Assembly: GCA_027448945.1 (NCBI GenBank)
Contig: DAIDMQ010000036.1
Location: 1-63,853, forward strand
DNA length: 63,853 bases
Direction: 5' to 3'
Origin: Gallionellaceae bacterium
GTDB lineage: Bacteria; Pseudomonadota; Gammaproteobacteria; Burkholderiales; Gallionellaceae
The position numbers and the translations under genes are program-made. Below, piece by piece: positions 9,011 through 17,968 of this stretch. Numbering within the stretch: the stretch's first letter is position 1; each line of letters opens with the position of its first letter. The notes beneath the pieces were generated by a model. That model did not search any database and had not been told where the DNA came from. It saw nothing but the letters and a program-made list of their open reading frames with translations.

Positions 9011-11491
9011 TTATTTTTTGGGGAGTGTGTGCTTGACCTTCCAAACCCTGTCGGCGTATTCACGTATGGTGCGATCACTTGAGAATTTGCCCATGCGCGC
9101 CACGTTCAGAATGGCACGACGTGTCCATTCTTCCTGATCGCGGTAAACCGCACTAACCTCTTCCTGCTTCGCAACATAGCTAGCATAGTCTGCCTGCAAC
9201 ATATAGTGATCACCGTTACAGGTCAGGATGTCATACAGGCCACGATAACGATCAGGCTCTTCCACACAGAAGAAGCCATTGCCTATCATCTCCAGCACCT
9301 GACGCAACTCTGCGTTGCCGTTGTAGTAATCACGCGGGTTGTAACCACGTGCGCGAAGTTCAGCCACTTGCGGCGTCGTCAAACCAAAAATAAAGATATT
9401 GTCGGAACCCACTTCTTCGCCGATTTCGATGTTCGCACCGTCCAGCGTACCTATAGTAAGCGCGCCATTCAATGCCATCTTCATATTGCCGGTACCGGAA
9501 GCTTCGGTACCGGCAGTAGATATCTGTTCAGACAGATCACTTGCCGGGAACAGTTTCTCCGCTGATGACACATCGTAGTTGGGGTAGAAGACAACCTTGA
9601 GCAAATCGCCCACAGCCGGGTCGTTATTAATAATGTTCGCCACATCATTAATCAGACGAATGATCTGCTTTGCAACTTTGTATCCGGGTGCGGCCTTACC
9701 TGCAAAGATCACGGTACGCGGCGTAAAGTCCTGCGTTTGCCCCGCACGGATACGGTTATACATGGTGATGACGTGCAATACATTCAGCAATTGTCGCTTG
9801 TACTCATGGATACGCTTAATCTGAACGTCGAATAAGGAGTTCACATTTACTGTGATACCAACCTTGTCTTTGATGATCTTAGCCAGACGCACCTTATTGG
9901 CTTGCTTCACATCCCGGAATTGCTTGCGGAACGCAGCATCCTTAGCCGCAGGAACGAGTTTCTGCAACTGATCCAAATCATGCACAAAATCATTGCCTAT
10001 GCGGGAAGCAATCAGTTCCGCCAAACGCGGATTAGCCTGATTCAACCAACGACGCGGTGTGATGCCATTGGTCACGTTGATGAACTTGTTGGGATAGATG
10101 CGATTGAAGTCGCTAAACAAAGTCGTCTTTAACAACTCGCTGTGGATCGCCGCCACACCGTTCACAGTATGACTACCGACGATGGCCAGATAAGCCATAC
10201 GTACACGCCTATTATTACTCTCATCGATGATAGAAACACGACGCAACAAATCAGTATCGCCGGGAAACTGATGATTCACTTGCTCCAAGAACTGCTGATT
10301 GATCTGATAGATGATTTGCAAATGACGTGGCAAGACGCGTTCAAACTTGGCGACTGCCCAAGTTTCCAATGCTTCCGGCATCAGAGTGTGATTGGTATAT
10401 GCGAACACTTTGGTAGTGATACTCCAAGCCGAATCCCACTCCAGATGATGAACATCCATCAATTGATACATCAACTCAGCCACTGCAATCGCAGGATGGG
10501 TGTCGTTAAGTTGTATCGCAACCTTTTCATGCAACTTAGTCAGATCGCTATGCTTACTTAGATAACGATGCAGGATGTCTTGTATAGAAGCAGAAACAAA
10601 AAAGTATTCCTGCTTGAGGCGCAATTCTTTACCATTGGCTGAACTATCATTTGGATACAAGACTTTGGACAGACTCTCAATGACTTCTTTTTCCTGTACC
10701 GCGCCGATGTAGTCACCCGCATTGAAGGACTCCAGATCGAACTCGCGAGGCGCTTTGGCCGCCCACAAACGCAGATTGTTGACCGTCTCAGTATCATAGC
10801 CCGGGATAGGCACGTCATATGCCATGCCCATCACCGTCTCTGTATCCACCCAACGATGCTCATCTTCCTTACCGCGACCAGCCGGAATATTGACCACATG
10901 GCCCTTGAACCTTACAGGATAGAGACGTTCGGGACGCTGATATTCCCAGGGATTGCCATAACGTAACCAATTGTCTGGATATTCCACCTGCTGACCGCTC
11001 TCGATACGCTGATTGAACATACCGTATTCGTAACGTATTCCATAACCCATACCAGGCACATCGAGTGTCGCCATTGAGTCTAAGAAGCATGCTGCCAAAC
11101 GGCCCAAACCACCGTTACCCAATGCTGCATCAACCTCCATCTCTTCGATGTTCTCGATATCCTGACCCAAAGCTTGCAGACCTTCGCTCAACTCGGCTTG
11201 CACGCCCAGATTCAGGGTCGCATTGGACAAAGTACGCCCGATCAAAAACTCCAGTGACAGATAGTAGACACGCTTGGAATCATCCGCGTAATTCTTGTCC
11301 GTGGTGGCAGACAGTTTTTCGCTCAGGTGGTCACGTATCGCATGCGCGGAGGCATCGTACCAATCACGGCCGGTCGCATTCTTGGCCAGCTTGCACTCGG
11401 TGTACAACAAGTGATTACTGATGAGTTGTTCGAAATTTAGTTGTGCGGAACGAACGAAAGTGGCTGATACGGGCTTCTTGGGATTACTCAT
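9011..11491 (-). CDS. glgP: Glycogen/maltodextrin phosphorylase
   Basis: This PLP-dependent GT35 enzyme releases glucose 1-phosphate from alpha-1,4-glucans. The 826-residue length matches the family. Visible signatures are AALGNGGLGRLAACFLDSMAT near residue 130, the IQLNDTHPAIAVAELM block, KRIHEYKRQLLN, and the PLP-lysine region EASGTGNMKMALNGALTIG. It is the first gene of the glgP-glk-glgA run and has a good sigma-70 -10 element upstream. Confidence 0.97.
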   Translation of the reverse strand: MSNPKKPVSATFVRSAQLNFEQLISNHLLYTECKLAKNATGRDWYDASAHAIRDHLSEKLSATTDKNYADDSKRVYYLSLEFLIGRTLSNATLNLGVQAELSEGLQALGQDIENIEEMEVDAALGNGGLGRLAACFLDSMATLDVPGMGYGIRYEYGMFNQRIESGQQVEYPDNWLRYGNPWEYQRPERLYPVRFKGHVVNIPAGRGKEDEHRWVDTETVMGMAYDVPIPGYDTETVNNLRLWAAKAPREFDLESFNAGDYIGAVQEKEVIESLSKVLYPNDSSANGKELRLKQEYFFVSASIQDILHRYLSKHSDLTKLHEKVAIQLNDTHPAIAVAELMYQLMDVHHLEWDSAWSITTKVFAYTNHTLMPEALETWAVAKFERVLPRHLQIIYQINQQFLEQVNHQFPGDTDLLRRVSIIDESNNRRVRMAYLAIVGSHTVNGVAAIHSELLKTTLFSDFNRIYPNKFINVTNGITPRRWLNQANPRLAELIASRIGNDFVHDLDQLQKLVPAAKDAAFRKQFRDVKQANKVRLAKIIKDKVGITVNVNSLFDVQIKRIHEYKRQLLNVLHVITMYNRIRAGQTQDFTPRTVIFAGKAAPGYKVAKQIIRLINDVANIINNDPAVGDLLKVVFYPNYDVSSAEKLFPASDLSEQISTAGTEASGTGNMKMALNGALTIGTLDGANIEIGEEVGSDNIFIFGLTTPQVAELRARGYNPRDYYNGNAELRQVLEMIGNGFFCVEEPDRYRGLYDILTCNGDHYMLQADYASYVAKQEEVSAVYRDQEEWTRRAILNVARMGKFSSDRTIREYADRVWKVKHTLPKK

Positions 11492-11520
11492 GAGGAAATA
11501 CGCCTTATACGAACTTTGAA

Positions 11521-11550
11521 ATTATAGTCGCTCCATTCTACCCGCAAACC
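11521..11550 (-). promoter_or_regulatory. Candidate sigma-70 promoter of glgP-glk-glgA
   Basis: On the minus strand a perfect TATAAT lies at 11526-11521, about 30 bases before the glgP ATG. A weak -35 (GTTTGC/TTTGCG) sits 16-17 bases further upstream. No operator-like inverted repeat was noticed. The start-site distance leaves a short leader. This is a consensus match only. Confidence 0.5.
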
Positions 11551-11589
11551 GCCCGACTGTCCCCCGCCACGGCTGCAATGACCCCCGAT

Positions 11590-12369
11590 TCAATCGAATC
11601 GCCAGCTATCCATGGCGAGGAAACCATAGGTCATAACTTGATTCAGATGCTGACTCTGATATTCAACACCAGCGGCACCGAGCGCGACAAAAAATGGCAA
11701 CAAATGTTCGTCTGTGGGGTGATTGAGCGCTGCATGCGGTGCTCGTTCACGGTAAGCCAGCAAGGACTCGATATCGCACGCAGCGATTTTATCCGCCATC
11801 CAATCGCAAAATTCGCTCACCCAACTGGGCACCGGCGCACTTTGGGGATGTGAGAACAAGGCACGCAGATTATGTGTGATGGATCCGCTGGCCATTATCA
11901 AAACACCTTGTTCACGCAAAGGTGCGAGTGCACGTCCCAGCGCGTAGTGCCATGCCGGATCGCGCCCGGGCTGCAACGACAATTGTGTCACCGGCACATC
12001 GGCGTGCGGATAAAGAAAGGTCAACGGCACCCAACTGCCATGATCCAAACCCCGGATATTGTCGAACTCAGCATCGATACCTGATTGTGTGAACAGATTT
12101 GCAGCAGCCCTTGCCAACTCAGGCGCGCCCGGCGCCGGATATAGCAAGCGATACAGCTCTTCCGGAAATCCGCTGAAATCATGTATGGTCGCCGGATTTC
12201 CAGCCAGACTAAGAGTGGGGACTACTGTCTCCCAATGCGCCGATATGGATAAAATCGATGCTGGTTTGGGAATGCGGCGACCTAATTCCGACCATGACTG
12301 GCCAGTATCGCCGGGCTGCAAAGGCAGGGTGGGCGCACCATGAGAGATGAATAATACGGGAGTCTTCAT
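11590..12369 (-). CDS. ygiD: 4,5-DOPA extradiol dioxygenase family protein (YgiD-like)
   Basis: The 259-residue protein belongs to the LigB/DODA class III extradiol ring-cleavage dioxygenase superfamily, as does E. coli YgiD. I start it at MKTPVLFISHGAPTLPL because the family begins at this ISHG motif; the upstream 22 codons look like leader. Metal-binding histidines are expected at ISHGAP, SISAHWE and GLDHGSWVPL; all are present. The C-terminal ATYGF-like end reads VMTYGFLAMDSWRF. The true substrate is unknown. It is monocistronic and diverges from the aldo/keto reductase. Confidence 0.88.
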   Translation of the reverse strand: MKTPVLFISHGAPTLPLQPGDTGQSWSELGRRIPKPASILSISAHWETVVPTLSLAGNPATIHDFSGFPEELYRLLYPAPGAPELARAAANLFTQSGIDAEFDNIRGLDHGSWVPLTFLYPHADVPVTQLSLQPGRDPAWHYALGRALAPLREQGVLIMASGSITHNLRALFSHPQSAPVPSWVSEFCDWMADKIAACDIESLLAYRERAPHAALNHPTDEHLLPFFVALGAAGVEYQSQHLNQVMTYGFLAMDSWRFD

Positions 12370-12568
12370 GACGCAAATCGTAACATAGCACTCACCGCCC
12401 GATATGCTATCAGTGTTTGCGCAAGGTCGCTTCAAACGCTAGTTTGAAAGAAATATGCTTGATAAATAGATATCCTGCAGTCGTGCAGATTGGAATTTTT
12501 AAATATTTCAACAACTCGAGAAAAACTTTAGCTATAAAATATAAAGCTCGATCCATGAGGTAAGTCGC

Positions 12569-13603
12569 ATGAAAAAAAATCAATTAGGCTCCAGCGATTT
12601 AAAAATCTCCGAGCTAGGTCTGGGAACAATGACCTTCGGGGAACAAAATAGTGAAGCAGAAGCCCATGCGCAACTGGATTTGGCTGTCGCACATGGTGTG
12701 AACTTCATTGATACAGCCGAGATGTATCCCGTCGCGCCACGTGCCGAAACTCAAGGGCGCACCGAGAGTTATGTGGGCTCGTGGTTAAAAAGGCAACAAC
12801 GAGATCGCCTCGTCGTTGCAAGCAAAATCACCGGTCCGTCGCGCGGCTTTGCATGGATACGCAATGGCCCCCGCATCAATCGTGAAAATCTACAGCAGGC
12901 GATAGATGGTAGTTTGCGCCGTTTGCAAACCGACTATTTGGACCTCTATCAAATTCATTGGCCAGACCGTTATGTGCCCATGTTTGGCGGCACCAGTTAC
13001 GACCTCAGCCTGGAACATCAGAGCGAGCCTATCGGAACACAACTCGAAGCACTTGCCGATCTAGTCAAGTCTGGCAAAGTCAGATACATAGGCCTGAGTA
13101 ACGAGACGCCTTGGGGAGTGAGTGAATTCACTCGCTGTGCCAAAGAAATGGGATTGCCCACGGTCACATCGATACAAAATGCCTATCACCTGATGAATCG
13201 CACTTTCGAAACCGGCCTGGCGGAAGTCTGCCACCATGAAAATGTCGGACTATTGGCCTACAGTCCTTTAGCCTTCGGACATCTGAGTGGCAAGTATGTG
13301 GCTGATACGCAAGCACACGGGCGCATCAATCTGTTCAGTAATTTTGGTCAGCGCTACAACAAAATCAATGTGCCTGCCGCGACCAAAGAATATGTGCGCA
13401 TCGCGCAGAAAGCTGGTATCAGCCCGGCACACATGGCCTTGGCCTTTGTACGCTCGCGCTGGTTCACTAGTAGCGTGATCTTGGGTGCAACCAGCTTGGC
13501 GCAATTGAAAGAGAATCTGGACAGCGCTGAAATCCAACTCTCAACTGAAATCTTGGAACAGATAGAGTCGGTACACAAACGCTATCCGAATCCCGCGCCC
13601 TAA
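12569..13603 (+). CDS. Aldo/keto reductase (Tas-like)
   Basis: This is an NADP(H)-dependent aldo/keto reductase of the Tas/YghZ-like branch. The 344-residue TIM-barrel protein has the catalytic Asp and Tyr in NFIDTAEMYP, the substrate-side his in LYQIHWPDR, and a C-terminal cofactor block (VILGATSLAQLKENL). A GAGGT Shine-Dalgarno precedes the ATG. Its stop overlaps the converging VOC-family gene by four bases. E. coli Tas complements tyrosine auxotrophy for unknown reasons; no specific substrate can be proposed here. Confidence 0.92.
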   Translation: MKKNQLGSSDLKISELGLGTMTFGEQNSEAEAHAQLDLAVAHGVNFIDTAEMYPVAPRAETQGRTESYVGSWLKRQQRDRLVVASKITGPSRGFAWIRNGPRINRENLQQAIDGSLRRLQTDYLDLYQIHWPDRYVPMFGGTSYDLSLEHQSEPIGTQLEALADLVKSGKVRYIGLSNETPWGVSEFTRCAKEMGLPTVTSIQNAYHLMNRTFETGLAEVCHHENVGLLAYSPLAFGHLSGKYVADTQAHGRINLFSNFGQRYNKINVPAATKEYVRIAQKAGISPAHMALAFVRSRWFTSSVILGATSLAQLKENLDSAEIQLSTEILEQIESVHKRYPNPAP

Positions 13604-13977
13604 TCTTGTCCTATAAATTCAAGTGCGTTGTCATCCGGATCACGGCAAAACAAAGCCCTGCGTCCGGACTGACTGAGCGTGTAACTGATCCCCGATTTTT
13701 CCAGTCTGCGTATTAGCTTGTCGAGATCAGTTGCAGTGAAAGCCACATGCCGATCACGTCCGCCGTGTTCGGGACGAGTCAGACCTACTTCAGGATTGGC
13801 GAGCAGCATGAGATGGATCTGTTGCCCGGGTGCAACGTCGTACCACATACCCTCGAAGTTCATATGTGGTCGCTTAGGGTCTGGCTGCAAGCCCAGCAGA
13901 CCTTCGTAAAAAACGCGCGAGCGCGCCAAGTCTGTGCTGATAAAAGTCGTATGGAGTATGGCTCTGATCATCTTCAT
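13600..13977 (-). CDS. VOC-family (glyoxalase/bleomycin-resistance fold) protein
   Basis: The 125-residue protein has the two beta-alpha-beta-beta-beta modules of the vicinal oxygen chelate fold. The first begins ILHTTFISTDLARSRVFYEGLLGL, and the second contains RHVAFTATDLDKLIRRLEKSG. The C-terminal FCRDPDDNALEFIG carries the usual metal-ligand glutamate. An AAGGAG Shine-Dalgarno is well spaced from the ATG. The family covers glyoxalase I, dioxygenases and resistance proteins, and the reaction cannot be read from sequence. Confidence 0.87.
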   Translation of the reverse strand: MKMIRAILHTTFISTDLARSRVFYEGLLGLQPDPKRPHMNFEGMWYDVAPGQQIHLMLLANPEVGLTRPEHGGRDRHVAFTATDLDKLIRRLEKSGISYTLSQSGRRALFCRDPDDNALEFIGQD

Positions 13978-14002
13978 GTTCGCACTCCTTATGGATAGTG
14001 AC

Positions 14003-15412
14003 TTATAAGGCTCGCACCCTGACAGTCTTGCCCTTCACCTTACCCGCATTCAATTTACGCACGGCCTCATGGGCGATATCCCGTGCTACCGCAACATAAG
14101 TTGAGAACTCGGTCACATTGATCTTACCAATCTGCTCACGGGTATATCCCGCATCGGCAGTCAATGCGCCCAGCACGTCACCTGCACGCATCTTCTCCTT
14201 GCGACCACCAAGTATCTGCAGGGTCACCATGGGCGCAACCAACGGTGACTCTGCTTCGGTTTGCAATTCTTCCAACTCATGCCATTCGGGCTCTATCTGC
14301 ATGATTTTGGCGATGGTGAGGATACGATGCCTGTCGGTAGGACCGCACAGCGTCAACGCCCAGCCATTCTGGTCGGCACGGCCTGTACGACCGATACGAT
14401 GCACATGAACTTCCGAATCCGGCGTGACATCCACGTTGATGACGGCCTCAAGCTGTGCGATGTCCAAACCGCGTGCTGCCACATCAGTCGCTACCAGCAC
14501 CGAGCAACTGCGATTCGCGAACTGAATCAAAACTTGATCGCGCTCGCGCTGCTCCAGGTCACCATTGAGCGTCAAGGCTTTGATTCCTTGCGCATGCAAC
14601 AACTCCAGCAAGGAGCGGCATTGTTGCTTAGTGTTGCAGAACGCCAAGGTGCTGGCTGGACGGTAATGCTTCAACAACTTTGCAACCGCCTCCAGACGCT
14701 GGTCGTTCTCGATCTTGTAGAAACGCTGGCGTATCTTGCTTTCTTCATGTAGCTCCTGCAGCTTCACTTCTTGCGGCTGATGCATGAATTGGTGCGCCAG
14801 TCGCTCTATACCCACAGGATAAGTCGCGGAGAACAACATAGTCTGACGGCGAGGCGGGCAATGCTTGATGACATAAGCCATGGCGTCTACGAAGCCCATA
14901 TCCAGCATGCGGTCCGCTTCGTCCAGCACAAGTGTATTCAAGGCTTCCAAGTCCAAAGTGCCGCGCTCGATATGATCCATGATGCGGCCGGGTGTACCGA
15001 CCACGATATGTGCACCGTGCTCCAGACTGGCAATTTGTGGACGCATGGTGGAACCCCCACACAAAGTCAGCACCTTAATGTTGTCTTCCGCGCGAGCCAA
15101 ACGGCGTATCTCTTGAGTGACCTGATCCGCCAACTCCCGAGTGGGACATAACACCATGGCCTGCACGGCAAATCGGCGCGGATTAAGGTTGGTCAGCAAA
15201 GGTAAAGCAAACGCAGCAGTCTTGCCGCTACCGGTCTTGGCCTGCGCAATAAGGTCATGACCTGCCAGCGTGATGGGCAAACTCTCGGCCTGTATCGGCG
15301 TCATGGTCGTATAACCCAATTGCTGCAAGGTCGCTTGCAGCGCAGGTGCCAGATTCAACCCGGCAAAAGATCGCCCGGCACGGGTCTCGTTCTTAGTGTC
15401 GTTATTTATCAT
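14003..15412 (-). CDS. dbpA: ATP-dependent RNA helicase DbpA
   Basis: DbpA is a DEAD-box helicase that recognises hairpin 92 of 23S rRNA during 50S assembly. The protein shows AKTGSGKT (motif I), PTRELADQV (Ia), LDEADRMLDMG (DEAD), FSATYP (SAT) and HRIGRTGRADQ (VI). A C-terminal DbpA-type RNA-binding domain starts at about residue 395 (LQILGGRKEKMRAGD). I start it at the ATG at 15412, which has AAGGA nine bases upstream, not the TTG three codons earlier. It follows the 164-residue unknown gene closely. Confidence 0.94.
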   Translation of the reverse strand: MINNDTKNETRAGRSFAGLNLAPALQATLQQLGYTTMTPIQAESLPITLAGHDLIAQAKTGSGKTAAFALPLLTNLNPRRFAVQAMVLCPTRELADQVTQEIRRLARAEDNIKVLTLCGGSTMRPQIASLEHGAHIVVGTPGRIMDHIERGTLDLEALNTLVLDEADRMLDMGFVDAMAYVIKHCPPRRQTMLFSATYPVGIERLAHQFMHQPQEVKLQELHEESKIRQRFYKIENDQRLEAVAKLLKHYRPASTLAFCNTKQQCRSLLELLHAQGIKALTLNGDLEQRERDQVLIQFANRSCSVLVATDVAARGLDIAQLEAVINVDVTPDSEVHVHRIGRTGRADQNGWALTLCGPTDRHRILTIAKIMQIEPEWHELEELQTEAESPLVAPMVTLQILGGRKEKMRAGDVLGALTADAGYTREQIGKINVTEFSTYVAVARDIAHEAVRKLNAGKVKGKTVRVRAL

Positions 15413-15417
15413 CGCAA

Positions 15418-15912
15418 TCAATCCTTGCGTCGTTTATATGGTGGCAGGGTCGCACCTCTGACTAGATCTTTTTTGGAAATCCACACCGGCTTGGGCTTAG
15501 GCTTGGTAATCTGCATATTCTTAACTTCTACTTTTTTACTGGCACGGTAAGATTTAACGGCGGCAGCGATCTGCTCTGCACTGACATAAATCTCTTTGTG
15601 CTCGCCCTGCAGGTGATAATCAGCCAAGTGCTCCTTGAGGCGATATATCTTCTTGGGGGTGTCGTCGTTCTTGCGCTGGCTGGCCATCATCGCCTGTGCA
15701 TCGGCAGACAAGGCATAACCACCATCAACCTCAAGTATCAATCCATAGGCGGAAAGTCTGGCGCAGGCATCGGAGAGCTTGATGTCGGAAGGAAGCGGAA
15801 CCTCGGCTAACTCAATCGCCGCAATCACTTCCGTCAATTCGGCAGGACGCCGTTTGGAGGCGACGGACAAGGATAATAATAATATGGCGTCTACATCGTG
15901 GACTGGGTACAT
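15418..15912 (-). CDS. Conserved hypothetical protein
   Basis: I do not recognise this 164-residue protein. It starts at ATG 15912 with AAAGG upstream. The first half (residues 5-80) is helical and resembles a winged-helix domain: VDAILLLSLSVASKRRPAEL, then a helix pair and a beta-wing-like GGYALSADAQ. The second half is lysine-rich (KKIYRLKEHL, SKKVEVKNMQ, KPKPKPVW) and ends in a basic tail, YKRRKD, so nucleic-acid binding is plausible. It lies just upstream of dbpA on the same strand, which would fit an RNA-related role, but this is only context. Confidence 0.75.
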   Translation of the reverse strand: MYPVHDVDAILLLSLSVASKRRPAELTEVIAAIELAEVPLPSDIKLSDACARLSAYGLILEVDGGYALSADAQAMMASQRKNDDTPKKIYRLKEHLADYHLQGEHKEIYVSAEQIAAAVKSYRASKKVEVKNMQITKPKPKPVWISKKDLVRGATLPPYKRRKD

Positions 15913-15939
15913 CGTCAACCTTTGCTTATATTTTAAGTG

Positions 15940-15956
15940 GCGCCCGAGACGGGCGC
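15940..15956 (-). terminator. GC-rich hairpin between two minus-strand genes
   Basis: A perfect 7-bp inverted repeat (GCGCCCG, loop AGA, CGGGCGC) lies downstream of the HD-domain gene and upstream of the gene at 15418-15912. It could act as a terminator or attenuator for the HD gene, but there is no following T-run on the minus strand. It is therefore only a structural candidate. Confidence 0.35.
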
Positions 15957-16017
15957 GAGGACGAGAGTGTAATGGTTTAGCGCCGGGGATGCCCGAGATG
16001 ATTGCGATAAGTCCGAG

Positions 16018-16944
16018 TTAAACCAGCTGTTCTATCCTGACGGCGACTTCGGCGATGTTGTTGCGCTTGAGCATATTGAGCATCTCCTCTTCACCTTGCG
16101 CCACCACCTTGGACAGATATCTGATGTTGCGCTCTATGGATTCTTGATACAGGTTGCGCGGTTCATCCAAGGTCGCATCAAAGTGATATTCCAAACACTT
16201 GTACGTACCTTCCAGCACACCATCCAACTTCTCTCGCGTGACCTGATAGAAGCTTTCGGTCTTGCGTAATAGATCGAACATGTTCTGGTAATTACCAAAA
16301 CCAGCCTCCTTAAACTCGTGATACAGGAACAACAGTTTCTCAAGATATTTACGATCAGCCATCTGACCGACGATGTCTGCTGTCGCCACGATGCGCGCCA
16401 ACATTCGCGTACGCTCGCTCTTGAAATCAATCTGGTCAAAAGGCCGGAAGTGTTCCGTACCCAGTATCATGCCGGTGATATTCACCAGCAGATCCGAGGG
16501 CAGCAAGCGCTCATTGAAATACGCCTTCATGAATTTCACGCTGCGTTGAACATGAGTACGGGTGAACTGCGCACCGGTCCCACTCTCCTCCCCCAGACGC
16601 TGGGCATAACCGATGTCATGCATCAGAATCGCCAGCATGACCAGCGTCAATTCTTCATCCGTGAGTTGCTCGCCAGACAAATGAACACCATGCATCAACC
16701 TCACCCCGCACATGAATACTTCCAGCGTATGTGAGAGATCGTGGTACAGCGTCTTGATAGGCGCATAGCCTGGAAATTGCCCGTAAAACAGGCGCAACAC
16801 ATCCTTATAAACTTTTTCTACCAGGGTGAAATCGTAATCGGGACTGATGCGACGAATATTGGATACGACCTTGGCCCACACCGCATCCGTATCGGTGTTG
16901 TCGAACAGCTTGGAAACTGCGACGGCCTTTTGTATGTTTTTCAT
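16018..16944 (-). CDS. HD-domain metal-dependent phosphohydrolase
   Basis: The 308-residue soluble protein carries an HD-type active site: a first histidine in LYHDLSHTLEV (about residues 70-80), then the HD pair in ILMHDIGYAQRLG, and a later conserved ATADIVGQMADR. The YHxxxH arrangement recalls class I cyclic nucleotide phosphodiesterases, so a cyclic nucleotide or other phosphoester substrate is possible. The C-terminal third is helical with no named domain. I prefer the ATG at 16944 over a TTG six codons upstream. It is monocistronic. Confidence 0.82.
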   Translation of the reverse strand: MKNIQKAVAVSKLFDNTDTDAVWAKVVSNIRRISPDYDFTLVEKVYKDVLRLFYGQFPGYAPIKTLYHDLSHTLEVFMCGVRLMHGVHLSGEQLTDEELTLVMLAILMHDIGYAQRLGEESGTGAQFTRTHVQRSVKFMKAYFNERLLPSDLLVNITGMILGTEHFRPFDQIDFKSERTRMLARIVATADIVGQMADRKYLEKLLFLYHEFKEAGFGNYQNMFDLLRKTESFYQVTREKLDGVLEGTYKCLEYHFDATLDEPRNLYQESIERNIRYLSKVVAQGEEEMLNMLKRNNIAEVAVRIEQLV

Positions 16945-17004
16945 ATCCCGAAACCTATGCAACCAAGGGCATAGCGTGGCGCAAGCCTGTATGGACTGGC
17001 TAGT

Positions 17005-17916
17005 CTATACTTCACCGCCCTCATCGTGCAATTTTCCCGACAACAGGCTGGCAGAGACAATCAGTGCCGCACCTCCCCAATCGCGCAACTGCATCTCTTC
17101 ACCTGCTAACAGATATGAAGAGACCGCGGCGATGACCAGTTCAAACAGGAACAACAGCATGGCCCGGTTTGAATGCAGATGCGTCACACCATATTGCACG
17201 GCATAACTGACCGAACACATCACCATCCCCAATATCAGCAACACCACGCCGTGTTCAAAATCTATGCTCAGCAACTCCGACCAAGCGCCCCCTTGGAACC
17301 ACAATAAAGGCAGTGTAAGTAAAGCAGTGCCCAGCCATACGCTATGCGACTTAGCCTCCACACTCATGTGCGCGGCGCGACGTGAGACCACGTTGGATAA
17401 GGCGAAACACATCCCTGCAGCCATACCCATCCATTCCGAAAAATTCTGAGGCAAGGGCCAGCCCTGCTGAGGGTCCCACAACATCACAAAGGCGCCACCC
17501 AAAGACAGCGCGATGACCAGATAACCATAGCGATTCAGGCGCTCACCCAGCAACCAGTAAGACAACAACACCGTCCACAATGGCGCCAAATAGAACAACA
17601 ATAACACCCGCATCACATCGCCGTGCAACATCGCCAATACATAGCCAAAGTTGGCCGCCCCCGCGCTGCCAACCAGCAGCAAGCCCCAGCTACCCATACC
17701 AGGAAGCTCTTTACGTAAGCGCGGCAACCAAGCCGAGCCGAACAGCATCGCCAGCAGAAAGGTGAGTAAAGTCGCCACCCCCCCGGAGATGCCAGCCTCT
17801 TGCAACATACGATAGGGATACCAGATCAGCCCCCACACCAATGCCCCGCTCAGTACACCGGCAACAGCGCCGACCTCGGGTTTATTCGACACACTGTGAT
17901 TTTGTTTGGTTGACAC
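17005..17916 (-). CDS. EamA/DMT-family permease
   Basis: This is an inner-membrane protein of 303 residues with about ten predicted transmembrane helices in two EamA repeats (first from GVLSGALVWGLIWYPYRML, second from GMAAGMCFALSNVVSRRAA). The drug/metabolite transporter superfamily exports amino acids and metabolites; the substrate is not predictable. It starts with GTG at 17916 after a GGGGCGGG stretch. It diverges from dapC, and its start overlaps the probable dapC promoter region. Confidence 0.88.
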   Translation of the reverse strand: MSTKQNHSVSNKPEVGAVAGVLSGALVWGLIWYPYRMLQEAGISGGVATLLTFLLAMLFGSAWLPRLRKELPGMGSWGLLLVGSAGAANFGYVLAMLHGDVMRVLLLFYLAPLWTVLLSYWLLGERLNRYGYLVIALSLGGAFVMLWDPQQGWPLPQNFSEWMGMAAGMCFALSNVVSRRAAHMSVEAKSHSVWLGTALLTLPLLWFQGGAWSELLSIDFEHGVVLLILGMVMCSVSYAVQYGVTHLHSNRAMLLFLFELVIAAVSSYLLAGEEMQLRDWGGAALIVSASLLSGKLHDEGGEV

Positions 17917-17934
17917 TGGCCCGCCCCTTATAAT
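17906..17934 (+). promoter_or_regulatory. Candidate promoter of dapC
   Basis: A perfect TATAAT lies at 17929-17934 with TTGGTT 17 bases upstream. An overlapping consensus TTGACA at 17910 would leave only 13 bases and is less likely to be used. The predicted start is near 17941, giving a leader of about 28 bases before the dapC ATG. The elements overlap the first codons of the divergent EamA gene. Confidence 0.5.
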
Positions 17935-17968
17935 GCGCGCTATTTTTTGCGCGACTAAGACTCAGTAG

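Noticed and set aside
17910..17915. Perfect TTGACA as -35 of the dapC promoter
   Set aside because: Only 13 bases separate it from TATAAT; a 17-base partner (TTGGTT) fits better.
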